Of a DNA stretch of 21,215 nt, positions 1 to 9,003 are shown piece by piece. Below the pieces are notes generated by a model that saw nothing but the letters and a program-made list of their open reading frames with translations, searched no databases and had not been told where the DNA came from. A program made the translations under genes and the position numbers. The first letter of the stretch is position 1. Every line of letters begins with the position of its first letter. This DNA comes from a virus: IMG/VR virus record IMGVR_UViG_3300009684_000206, positions 1 through 21,215 of that record. One strand, given 5' to 3'.

Positions 1-3000
1 ATAAATTCTGTTCAAATTACAAATCCTGGATCTGGATATGGTTCTCCAGATATTTTAAATTATGATAGATATCCGTTAGTTACTCTTTTAAATGGAAGCG
101 GAGCTAGATTACTCCCAATTGTCAATGATGGAAAAATAGTAGAAGTTTTGGTTATAGATTCCGGAAGCTTTTACAACTCCCCACCGGATTTAGTAGTTGA
201 AGGTGTTGGCAAATATGCAAAATTGGTTCCAATTATAAATGAAGGAAAAATAATTTCAATTAGGATTGATAATCCAGGAATTGGATATAGTAATAAAACT
301 GCAGTCAATATTATTTCTCCAGGACTAAATGCAGCTTTTAAAGTAAATATTCAAAAGTGGACAGTAAATCTTTTTCAAAAATATTTGAATATTATTTCAG
401 ATGATGATGGAATTCTTAAAAAATCGATTAATCAAGATTTTGGTATTGAATATTGTCACCTATATGCGCCCAGAAAATTGAGAGAATCAATCTATGGGAG
501 AGATGCTGATAATAATATAAAATATGGAGTGTTTGATTTGCAGAAAAATAGTGGTGGAAATGAAATATCGTCAGATTATCATTCCCCCATAATTGGATGG
601 GCTTACGATGGAAATCCAATTTACGGTCCATATGGATTTTCAACAAAATCTCAAGGTTCTGTACGGATAATGCAATCTGGTTATAAAATAATAACCAAAA
701 CAAATAGACCACCATTCCCACAAGGATTTTTTATTGATGATTATGAATTTGATAATTCTGGAGATCTTGATGAGCATAATGGAAGATTTTGCAAAACTCC
801 CGAATTTCCTATGGGAACCTACGCATATTTTGCAACTGTAAATCCAATTTCCGTCGATAGTTCTGGATGTTTTGCAAAATATAGGCAACCAATATTTCCA
901 TATTTAATTGGAAATACATTCAAATCAAAACCAAATCCATTCAATTTTGATAAAAAATCAAATCAAATTTCATATAATTTAAATAAAAGCGAATGGTTTA
1001 GGAATACAACACCTTACAATTTAACTAAAAATAATTCACATTATGATTTTCTCCTTCAACCAAATAAGTTAAAAAATTTTACAGTTAATATTAATGAAAT
1101 TTCCAAAGGTTCTATAGAATCAATTGGAATTATAACGGGAGGAAATAATTATCAAGTCAATGATTCTGTAGTATTTGATACTCTTGAAGGAACATCAAAA
1201 GCAATAGCAAAAGTTTCTAAAGTATTAGGAAAGGAAGTTACAAATATTAGTGTGGCATCGACTATAATTTCAAATATTCAATTTTTTCCTTTAAATTCAT
1301 ATGATACTTATATTGGATTTTCAACATATCCACATAAATTTTTAGATTTTGATTTGGTATCCATATCTGGATTAAATACATCTATTGCAGCGCTGCAGAA
1401 CTCTTTTAATATTGGAATAAGCTCAAATATTTTCATATTAAACACTGGAATAGGAAGTACTGGAGTAACAGGAATAGTTACATATTTTAATATTTCTGGA
1501 GAAATATCATACCCACAAATCGTAGAAAATGACATTTTAACAATCGATAATGAACAAGTTAAAGTTTTAAATGTTGATCAAAAAAATTCAAGGATAAGAG
1601 TACTTAGAAAGTATAATGGAACATCGGATTCTTCTCACGATGCTTTAACAACAATAACAGAAAATACTAGAAAATTTACATTCAAAACAAAATCTCAAAA
1701 TGATATTGCATTTAATTTAAATAAAGAAATATATTTTAATCCAATAGAATCTCTTGGACTTGGATCTGTAAGCGGAGTTGGAATAGGAACAACAATTTAT
1801 TTTTCAAATCCAGGGGCAGGATTGACTCAAATTTTTATTCCCACCCAATCAATTTATATTCCAAATCACAAATTAAAAACTGGAGATATTCTAACTTATT
1901 CTACAAATAATAATGGAGGATCTTCAATTGGAGTTTCTACAAATGGAACAACAAGTTTTTCTTTTGAAAATCAATCCATTGTTTATGTTGCAAAAATTTC
2001 CAACGATTTAATTGGCATTTCAACATTTAAAGTTGGAATTGGAACAACAGGAACTTTTGTTGGAGTTGCCAGTACAACTTCCAACAAAAGTTTACTTTAT
2101 TTTACTGGAATAGGAACTGGATTATATCACAGTTTCATAACAAACAAACAAAATGTTGTGTTGGGAGAGATTAATAAAAATGTAGTGACTGTTTCGACGG
2201 CAGAGACGCATGGATTATCGATTAATGATGTTGTGGAGTTATCCGTAAAACCATTTACTACAACGACAATAATTGTAAAGTATGATGATTACAATAAAAG
2301 AATAATATTTAATCCAAAATCATTTAGTGCATCAGATGTCAATATTTCTGATGATACAATTACTCTTATAAATCATGGATATAAAACTGGCGATAAAGTA
2401 ATTCATACTTCAACTTCGCCATCGGGAGGAGTGACTAACGAAGAAATATATTACGTTGTTTATTACACAAAAGATAAAATAAAACTTTCTAATACATTTT
2501 ATCAATCAAAAAATGAAGAAATTGTAGATATTTCATCTTCTTCTTCAGGAAATATTTCCGCAGTTAATCCACCAATTAATGCTTATAAAAATACTAAAGT
2601 TAAATTTGATTTATCAGATTCTTCTTTATCATTCACAAATTCTTCTACTCTTTATTCTGCATTTGATTTAAATCTATATGAAGATAATCAGTTTAAAAAT
2701 GTTTTTGATAGTTCAAAATATAGAAATTTCTTTGAAGTTTCTAAAGTTGGAAATGTTGGAATTACTTCCAATGCATCTTTAACCTTAATTGTCAGTGATT
2801 ATTTGAGTTCTAATTTATATTACAAATTTACTCCAAAAAATACAAATATTTCCCCGTCAACAAAAAAAGAAATTATCATTGATACCGAAGTATTAAATTT
2901 CAATCAAATAAATATTATCAATAGTAACTATTCTGGAAAACAAGTAATAACTGGAGTTGGAACAAATAATACTTTTACTTTTAATTTAAATCAATATCCT

Positions 3001-6000
3001 GAAAGTTCTTCGTATTCTTTTAATGAATCTCTTATTGAATATTTTACAAATTCCACATCTGTTTTTGGTGCAATATCAGATATTAAAGTAACTTATGGGG
3101 GGAAGGGATATTCTTCTATTGTTGGAATTTCTACAATCAGAACAAGTAATGGATTTGGTGCATTACTTGAGCCATCTAGTACGTCAATAGGATCAATAAC
3201 ATCATATACTATCGGGGATATTGGATTTGATTACCCAACAGATAATACTTTAAGACCTGTTTGCAATTTGCCAGAAATTTTATTCATAGAACCACTAACA
3301 TCATTTGATGAAATTGGAATTACTTCTGCTGGAAAAAATTATTCAATCGCACCGAATCTTGTTGTCTTAGATGGGTATACAAATAAAGTTGTAAAAGATA
3401 TTGTATTAAAATATAATATAGGTAACCCAAATGTACAAATACTTCAAAATACTTTTGGAATTTATAATGTAACTCCAAAAATTATACCAATATCAAATTC
3501 CAATGGTATTAATATTAAATCAATTTCTCACAATATCTCAACAAATGAGGTGACAGTTGGATTAAATACTGGATTTAGTGATTCCTTTCCATTCTCGGTG
3601 GGAGATAAAGTTCTAATTGAAAATGTTAGTGTTGGGGTTGGTTCTACTGGTAAAGGATATAATTCTTCAGAATATGGATATGCTTTATTTACTTTAACAA
3701 AAGTTCCTGCAGGAAATAGTGCTCTTGGAGGAAATGTTGGCGTAGTTACTTATAGTTTAAGTAACTATTTGAATTTGGGAGAAATTCCAGGAAATTTTGA
3801 TAAAATTAATTCTTCTGGAAAAATTATTGCAGAAAAAGATTTTCCAGTTTTCAATATTAAATTAAAGAAAAATGATTTTTCTATTGGAGAATCTGTAAAA
3901 GTTGGAGATAATTATGGAATTGTTGAAAGTTGGAATAATAAAATTAATTTATTGAAAGTTTCCACCTCTAAAGATTTTAAAGTTGGAGATATTCTTGTTG
4001 GACAAACTTCAAGAACTCAAGGCGCAATTAAAAATAAAATTGATTTTAATTCAGAAATTGTATTGGGATCTTCATCAATTGTCAAAAAAGGTTGGAGTAA
4101 AGAATCTGGATTTTTAAATTATAATACCGAAAGAATATGTGATAACAATTATTACCAAAACTTTTCCTATTCACTCAAATCCAAAGTTTCTTTTAATACT
4201 TGGGATGATGCAGTAAGTTCTCTCAACCATCCGTCAGGATTTTTAAAATTTAGTGATTTGATTATTGAATCTATGGATGATAATTTTGGTGGAGTTTTTT
4301 CAGATAATAAAGGTAGTGATATTGATATTACTGTTGATGTCTATAATGAAATTAATTTAAATTGTTATACAGATTTTGATTTAGTGACTGAAAATTCTCT
4401 TAATATTGGAGATAAAAAAGTTTCAGATGAAATTTATTTCAACTCTAGAGTTTTAACTGATTATTATGAATCGTTTGGAAATAGAGTTCTCACAATAGAT
4501 GATATAAGCAATCAATTTAATAGTAATCCTCGTCCAACTAAGTTTTCTATTGTTGATACTTTTGATTTGCAATCCAAGTATAAAAAATATTTTACATATG
4601 TGAGAGATAAGAGATATGTTGGAGAAAGACAATTTTGTATTGTTTCATTATTTTATGATGAGGGAATTGGTTATATTAATCAATATGGTAATGTCAATAC
4701 TCAGCAGGATTTGGGAAGTTTTGATTTCAATATTGCTGGAGCTGAGGGGCAACTTCTATTCTATCCAACAAAATATGCAGTTAACAATTATGATATCAGT
4801 CATACTAGTATTGATATTTTAAATTCGGTAACTGGAATTGGTAGCACTTCTCTTGGAAATATTGTTGATATAAGAACAAGTAATGTTCTTGCTTCACCAT
4901 CTACACCAACAACAATTGTTTCAATAGGAACTACCTTTAGAACTTCCAAAGTTCTTGTCGAAATAGATGGAGGAAATGATGGACAAATTCAAATCAATGA
5001 GGTAAGTTTGATTCATGATGGAACAAACGTCGAATTTTTGGAATATGCACAAATCACAAATCATTCGACAGATACATTTCAAAGTACTGGATTGGGAACA
5101 TATAATGCATATATTTCTTCTGGATATTTAAATTTGAATTTTACACCAAATGTCGGAGTGGCTGCCACTATCAATACAGTTAGTGTATCTTTATCAAGTA
5201 CAATATCTACTGGTGTAGGTACAGAGTATCTCAATTCTAATGAGCAGAATATATCATTTTTAGATTCTTCTTATGTTTCAATCGCATCCACTTCATCACC
5301 AATTCAAAATATAATAACAAAATATCCAAATACTGGTCCAAATGAACACTCTGCATCATATTTTATAGTAAGTGTTGAAGATACAACAAATAGTAGATAT
5401 CAAATGTCGGAGGTTATTGTTATTGATGATGGGACAGATACTTATATGACGGAATATGGAAATTTAGAAACATATTCTTCATTAGGAACTATAGGAGCTG
5501 CTGTTTCTACCTCCGGCTATACAAATTTAACTTTTACACCAAATGCAAATATTAACGTTCAAGTTCGAACTTTCCAAATTAGTATGCAAATAGCTGATGC
5601 ATATGAATTGGGTTCTACAGAAATTTTATTAAACAATACAAAAATTACAGCCGGATATGGATTTTATGGAGGAACAGAGACAGATATTAAAAGAGAGTTT
5701 GATTTAAAGCATAATCAAAGACAAATATTTCAAAGAGATTTCAACGGAGAAAGTGCTAATATTGTTGATATTACCTCTGACACAATAATTATTCCAGAAC
5801 ATTATTTTGTGACTGGAGAAAAAGTATTGTATACTTATTCCGGAGCTGGAACCACTCAAGCGATTGGAATTGGAACAACCACTATTACTGGTATAGGTAC
5901 TACAAGCAAATTACCATCTCAAGTTTATATTGTTAAAGTAAATGAACAAAAAGTAAGATTATCTGCATCTGCAGAAGATGCATTGAAAGTTATTCCAAAA

Positions 6001-8976
6001 ACTTTAGATATTAGTAATGTTGGTATTGGAACTTCTCATACATTTACTTCAATAAATCAAAATGGAAAATGTTTAATCTCTATTAATAATTTTATTCAAT
6101 CTCCAATTGTAGCAACTTCGGTAACTACAGGATTGACAACTAATATTGGTGTTGTTGATAATATAATTAAATTCTCAGGAATAACTTCTTTCTTTTCTGG
6201 TGATTTAATTAAAGTAGATGATGAAATTATGAGAATCAACACAGTTGGTTTGGGCAGTACAAACTATATTTTTGTTGAAAGACCCTGGATGGGAACAGGA
6301 TTATCAACTCATACAGCATATTCTGTTGTAACCAAAGTTCAAGGAAATTATAATATTGTAAATAATAAAATTAATTTTGTAGAGGCACCTCAAGGTCCAA
6401 TACCAATTGGAAGTTCTACTAATCCACCAAGTGAAAGAGATTGGAGTGGAATTACAACTTATGCAAGATTTCAAGGAAGAACTTTTTTGAAATCTGGACA
6501 AATTAATTCAACTGAAGAAACTTATACAAGAAATTATATTTTTGATGATATTTCACAATATTTTGATGCCAAGACAAAGAAATTTACTCTAACTTCAGGA
6601 AAACAAAATATTTCTGGATTTTCAACCAACAATTCCATAATTTTAATTAATGGAGTTTTTCAAGGACCAACAGGATTGTTGCCAATACCTCAAGATTATA
6701 ACTTAACAGAATCTTCTGGAATTACTAGTATAACATTTACTGGAACAGCAACATCTATTAGATATGATGCAAATAACGCAAATATTCCTATTGGAGGAAT
6801 TATTGTTTCTGTTGGATCAACAGAAGGACTTGGATATCAACCTCTTGTTTCAGCAGGAGGAACTGCGGTAGTTTCTATAGCAGGAACTATTTCTACAATC
6901 AGTATTGGTAATAGTGGTTCTGGGTATCGTTCGGGAATTCAGAAAATTGTGAAAGTGGGAGTTGTTACTTCATCAACAGGTATTCCAAATATTCAATATG
7001 TAGGTATTGCATCAATTTCTAATGGAAATATAGTTTCTGTTGCAATTACCAATCCGGGAATAGGATATACAACATCAAATCCACCCGCTGTTATTTTTGA
7101 CAAACCTTTAAATTATTCAAATATTCCCTTAATTTATAGCACATCTTCTCCTTCTGGATTTGGAACTGAAGCAACAATTGATATTGTTGTTGGGCAAGGA
7201 TCCAGTATTATTAATTTCGAAATTAATAATACTGGATATGGATATGGACAAAAACAAATATTAACTGTTTCTGTTGGAGGAACTACTGGAATTCCTCTTG
7301 ATAGTTCAAAGTCATTTAAAGAATTTCAAATTACAATTGATAAAACAATTTCAGACTCATTTTCTGGATGGAATGTTGGGGAACTTGAAGTACTCGATAC
7401 AATTGAAAGTCAATTTGATGGAATTAAAAAATCATTTACAATTTCAAAAAATAATTCTCCACTAACCATAAGAGCTGCAAAAGGATCTGTTATCGATGTT
7501 CAAACAACTATTTTGGTATTTTTAAATGATATTTTACAAGTTCCTGGGGAGGGTTATACTTTTACTGGAGGGAGTGTTATTGCATTTGCAGAAGCTCCAA
7601 AGGGTTCATCCTCAGATAATGCAACTTCTGGTGATAGATGTAAAATTTTATTCTATAAAGGAAATGGTGATGTTGATGTCATTTATAAGGATATATTACC
7701 TACAGTTAAAATTGGTGACAATTTAACTATTAATGATGATTTCACTCTTTGTGAGTATTCTATACAAGAAGAGAAGAGGTTGGTAGAAGAAGTTATTTCT
7801 TCAGATACTGTTCAGACAAATCCATATGACGGTGCTGGAATTTCTGTAAATTCACTTTGTCTTAGACCAGTAACTTGGTGTAAACAAACTTCAGATAAAA
7901 TTATTAATGGGCAAATTATTAGCAAGAGTAGAGTTCTTTATGAACCTTTAGTAAATCCAACAACAAATATTATTCAATCAGTTGGTGTTGGTTCTACAGT
8001 AATTTTTGTTGAAGGTGTAAAAACTTTCTTTGATTCAATAAAGGAAAATACAACAACAAAGAATAAATATTCTATTGCAATTTTATCTCAAGATTATATC
8101 ATTTCTGCAGCAGCGACTGCAATAGTATCTTATGCGGGGACTATATCATCGATTATAATTTCCAATGGTGGAGTTGGTTACACAACAAATCCGATTGTTT
8201 CTATTGCCGATCCTGCTGGATATGGAATTTCCATTCCAGCAACAACATATAATATTGCGGATAATATTCCTGTTGGATTGGGCACAACAGCAGCGGCAAC
8301 AGCATCAATTTCTGTTGGTGGTACAGTTTCATCGATATCAATTAACACCGCAGGGGCAGGGTATACAAGCTCAAATCCGCCACAAGTTCTTATAGAAATT
8401 CCAAAATCAATATATGAAACAAATACTTCGTTATCTTATGAAGGAGATTTTGGAATAATTGTTGGGGTAAAAACAACTTCTGTTGGAGTTGCTTCTACTG
8501 GACTTATTTTTGATTTTTATATTCCACAAAATTCATATTTAAGAAATTCTTCAATTACTGGCATTATAACCACTAGTGGCATTCAAACTGGATATTATTT
8601 TGTTGTAAATAATAGCAATATTGGAAATGGAGTTACATCACTATATCAAAATGGTTCCATTTTAGGAGTTAGTACTCAATTTTTAAATGGAGTTTATGAA
8701 GTTGCCAGCGTTTCGATCGCCCAAACTTCAGTTCCAGGAATTGCTCTCACATATGTGGCAAGAATTGTAACCAGTATTTCAAGTTATAATTCTTTAAGTG
8801 GAATTGGATATAGTTCTTTTTATGGAGAATTTTCCTGGGGCAAAATAATTTTAGGTAGCAGAAGTAACCCAAAAATATTTAATTCTTATGTGAAAAATGG
8901 AATTTTGGGAATTACAACTTCATCAACAGTGACTAGAATTTCTCCACTAAAATATGTTGGGTACTCTTCACTTTAA
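1..8976 (+). CDS. Giant YHYH-domain virion structural protein (5' partial), in the gp7 position
   Basis: The frame is open from base 1, so the true start lies upstream; 2991 residues are visible. Base 148 is only an internal TTG. Near the visible N-terminus (about 439-917) is a YHYH-type domain with GWAYDGNPIYGPYG (595-636), an NGRF block, PMGTYAYFAT (811-840) and a closing FPYLIG. The rest is a chain of small beta modules: GYT repeats, 'HxxxTGDxV' segments, an RG/GT turn module, a CDNNYYQNFSYS...HPSGF block (about 4129-4260), a GxFDFxIxGAEGQLLF block (about 4700-4770), a tandem duplication at 4951-5598 and two FDGxKKxFTI modules. The C-terminus has a GEFSWGKI...SRS segment (about 8824-8865). 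Proteins of this type lie beside gp8 in marine T4-like phages. By position it replaces T4 gp7, but I see no clear gp7 similarity. A baseplate or fibre role is inferred; the YHYH call is strong. Confidence 0.85.
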   Translation: MNSVQITNPGSGYGSPDILNYDRYPLVTLLNGSGARLLPIVNDGKIVEVLVIDSGSFYNSPPDLVVEGVGKYAKLVPIINEGKIISIRIDNPGIGYSNKTAVNIISPGLNAAFKVNIQKWTVNLFQKYLNIISDDDGILKKSINQDFGIEYCHLYAPRKLRESIYGRDADNNIKYGVFDLQKNSGGNEISSDYHSPIIGWAYDGNPIYGPYGFSTKSQGSVRIMQSGYKIITKTNRPPFPQGFFIDDYEFDNSGDLDEHNGRFCKTPEFPMGTYAYFATVNPISVDSSGCFAKYRQPIFPYLIGNTFKSKPNPFNFDKKSNQISYNLNKSEWFRNTTPYNLTKNNSHYDFLLQPNKLKNFTVNINEISKGSIESIGIITGGNNYQVNDSVVFDTLEGTSKAIAKVSKVLGKEVTNISVASTIISNIQFFPLNSYDTYIGFSTYPHKFLDFDLVSISGLNTSIAALQNSFNIGISSNIFILNTGIGSTGVTGIVTYFNISGEISYPQIVENDILTIDNEQVKVLNVDQKNSRIRVLRKYNGTSDSSHDALTTITENTRKFTFKTKSQNDIAFNLNKEIYFNPIESLGLGSVSGVGIGTTIYFSNPGAGLTQIFIPTQSIYIPNHKLKTGDILTYSTNNNGGSSIGVSTNGTTSFSFENQSIVYVAKISNDLIGISTFKVGIGTTGTFVGVASTTSNKSLLYFTGIGTGLYHSFITNKQNVVLGEINKNVVTVSTAETHGLSINDVVELSVKPFTTTTIIVKYDDYNKRIIFNPKSFSASDVNISDDTITLINHGYKTGDKVIHTSTSPSGGVTNEEIYYVVYYTKDKIKLSNTFYQSKNEEIVDISSSSSGNISAVNPPINAYKNTKVKFDLSDSSLSFTNSSTLYSAFDLNLYEDNQFKNVFDSSKYRNFFEVSKVGNVGITSNASLTLIVSDYLSSNLYYKFTPKNTNISPSTKKEIIIDTEVLNFNQINIINSNYSGKQVITGVGTNNTFTFNLNQYPESSSYSFNESLIEYFTNSTSVFGAISDIKVTYGGKGYSSIVGISTIRTSNGFGALLEPSSTSIGSITSYTIGDIGFDYPTDNTLRPVCNLPEILFIEPLTSFDEIGITSAGKNYSIAPNLVVLDGYTNKVVKDIVLKYNIGNPNVQILQNTFGIYNVTPKIIPISNSNGINIKSISHNISTNEVTVGLNTGFSDSFPFSVGDKVLIENVSVGVGSTGKGYNSSEYGYALFTLTKVPAGNSALGGNVGVVTYSLSNYLNLGEIPGNFDKINSSGKIIAEKDFPVFNIKLKKNDFSIGESVKVGDNYGIVESWNNKINLLKVSTSKDFKVGDILVGQTSRTQGAIKNKIDFNSEIVLGSSSIVKKGWSKESGFLNYNTERICDNNYYQNFSYSLKSKVSFNTWDDAVSSLNHPSGFLKFSDLIIESMDDNFGGVFSDNKGSDIDITVDVYNEINLNCYTDFDLVTENSLNIGDKKVSDEIYFNSRVLTDYYESFGNRVLTIDDISNQFNSNPRPTKFSIVDTFDLQSKYKKYFTYVRDKRYVGERQFCIVSLFYDEGIGYINQYGNVNTQQDLGSFDFNIAGAEGQLLFYPTKYAVNNYDISHTSIDILNSVTGIGSTSLGNIVDIRTSNVLASPSTPTTIVSIGTTFRTSKVLVEIDGGNDGQIQINEVSLIHDGTNVEFLEYAQITNHSTDTFQSTGLGTYNAYISSGYLNLNFTPNVGVAATINTVSVSLSSTISTGVGTEYLNSNEQNISFLDSSYVSIASTSSPIQNIITKYPNTGPNEHSASYFIVSVEDTTNSRYQMSEVIVIDDGTDTYMTEYGNLETYSSLGTIGAAVSTSGYTNLTFTPNANINVQVRTFQISMQIADAYELGSTEILLNNTKITAGYGFYGGTETDIKREFDLKHNQRQIFQRDFNGESANIVDITSDTIIIPEHYFVTGEKVLYTYSGAGTTQAIGIGTTTITGIGTTSKLPSQVYIVKVNEQKVRLSASAEDALKVIPKTLDISNVGIGTSHTFTSINQNGKCLISINNFIQSPIVATSVTTGLTTNIGVVDNIIKFSGITSFFSGDLIKVDDEIMRINTVGLGSTNYIFVERPWMGTGLSTHTAYSVVTKVQGNYNIVNNKINFVEAPQGPIPIGSSTNPPSERDWSGITTYARFQGRTFLKSGQINSTEETYTRNYIFDDISQYFDAKTKKFTLTSGKQNISGFSTNNSIILINGVFQGPTGLLPIPQDYNLTESSGITSITFTGTATSIRYDANNANIPIGGIIVSVGSTEGLGYQPLVSAGGTAVVSIAGTISTISIGNSGSGYRSGIQKIVKVGVVTSSTGIPNIQYVGIASISNGNIVSVAITNPGIGYTTSNPPAVIFDKPLNYSNIPLIYSTSSPSGFGTEATIDIVVGQGSSIINFEINNTGYGYGQKQILTVSVGGTTGIPLDSSKSFKEFQITIDKTISDSFSGWNVGELEVLDTIESQFDGIKKSFTISKNNSPLTIRAAKGSVIDVQTTILVFLNDILQVPGEGYTFTGGSVIAFAEAPKGSSSDNATSGDRCKILFYKGNGDVDVIYKDILPTVKIGDNLTINDDFTLCEYSIQEEKRLVEEVISSDTVQTNPYDGAGISVNSLCLRPVTWCKQTSDKIINGQIISKSRVLYEPLVNPTTNIIQSVGVGSTVIFVEGVKTFFDSIKENTTTKNKYSIAILSQDYIISAAATAIVSYAGTISSIIISNGGVGYTTNPIVSIADPAGYGISIPATTYNIADNIPVGLGTTAAATASISVGGTVSSISINTAGAGYTSSNPPQVLIEIPKSIYETNTSLSYEGDFGIIVGVKTTSVGVASTGLIFDFYIPQNSYLRNSSITGIITTSGIQTGYYFVVNNSNIGNGVTSLYQNGSILGVSTQFLNGVYEVASVSIAQTSVPGIALTYVARIVTSISSYNSLSGIGYSSFYGEFSWGKIILGSRSNPKIFNSYVKNGILGITTSSTVTRISPLKYVGYSSL
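439..917 (+). other. YHYH-type domain within the giant protein
   Basis: The order of conserved blocks fits the YHYH family: a DYHSP segment (574-588), GWAYDGNPIYGPYG (595-636), a DxxNGRF element (about 769-789), TPEFPMGTYAYFAT (about 796-840) and a terminal FPYLIG (about 898-915). The eponymous Y-H-Y-H reads Y-A-Y-F here (820-831), so both histidines are lost. The family's biochemical role is not established. In phages it occurs in large structural proteins, where a surface- or glycan-binding task is plausible but unproven. Confidence 0.8.
4951..5598 (+). repeat. Tandem duplication of a beta module (about 80 residues per copy)
   Basis: Copy 1 (4951-5199) and copy 2 (5362-5598) share the same order of blocks: a strand of VLVEID / FIVSVED type, an EVSLIHDGT / EVIVIDDGT block, an EYAQI / EYGNL block, then SSGYLNLNFTPN / TSGYTNLTFTPN, closed by a VSVSLSS / FQISMQIAD strand. 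About 54 residues separate the copies. The copies have clearly diverged, so the duplication is old. It is a protein-level repeat, not a DNA direct repeat. Confidence 0.8.
6547..7690 (+). repeat. Two diverged FDGxKKxFTI / INGVxQxP modules
   Basis: The first copy (about 6547-6750) reads DISQYFDAKTKKFTLTSG, then IILINGVFQGP, a QDYNL element and ITFTGTA. The second (about 7393-7690) reads TIESQFDGIKKSFTISK, then VFLNDILQVPGEGYTFTGG, IAFAEAPKG and KILFYKGNGDVDV. The order of blocks is the same: a variable target strand, a 'functional name plus fold' strand, a GYTFTGG-like turn and an edge strand. GYT-type repeats fill the stretch between the copies. The pattern occurs in phage tail and fibre proteins. 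The function is structural by inference. Confidence 0.6.
6889..8403 (+). repeat. Cluster of 'TNxGxGYTxxPxV' beta repeats in the giant protein
   Basis: At least five copies lie in the C-terminal third: SIGNSGSGYRSG (about 6898), ITNPGIGYTTSNPPAVIF (about 7042-7098), INNTGYGYGQKQILTV (about 7219), IISNGGVGYTTNPIVSI (about 8155-8205) and INTAGAGYTSSNPPQVLI (about 8341-8395). Each follows an Ala/Thr/Ser-rich strand of A-x-V-S-x-x-G-T-I-S-S-I type, giving a unit of roughly 30-40 residues. Further copies sit at about 13-57, 133-201, 250-315, 1111-1173, 3070-3135 and 3304-3373. Base identity between copies is limited, so this is an evolved protein repeat. Confidence 0.8.
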
Positions 8977-8980
8977 CATA

Positions 8981-8988
8981 GATAAATA
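8981..8988 (+). promoter_or_regulatory. T4-late-type promoter box upstream of gp8
   Basis: GATAAATA lies in the 27-base gap between the giant gene and gp8, ending 15 bases before the gp8 ATG. It differs from the T4 late consensus TATAAATA only at the first base. T4 late promoters are read by the sigma-like gp55 and need only this -10 box. The sequence is AT-rich, so chance matches occur; the placement is the main support. No clear Shine-Dalgarno precedes the gp8 start. Confidence 0.55.
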
Positions 8989-9003
8989 AATAAAAAAACA
9001 AAT

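Noticed and set aside
148-150. A TTG at 148 as start of the giant protein
   Set aside because: The frame is open back to base 1 and already contains recognisable repeat units there (ITNPGSGY at about 16-39), so the gene begins upstream of the window.
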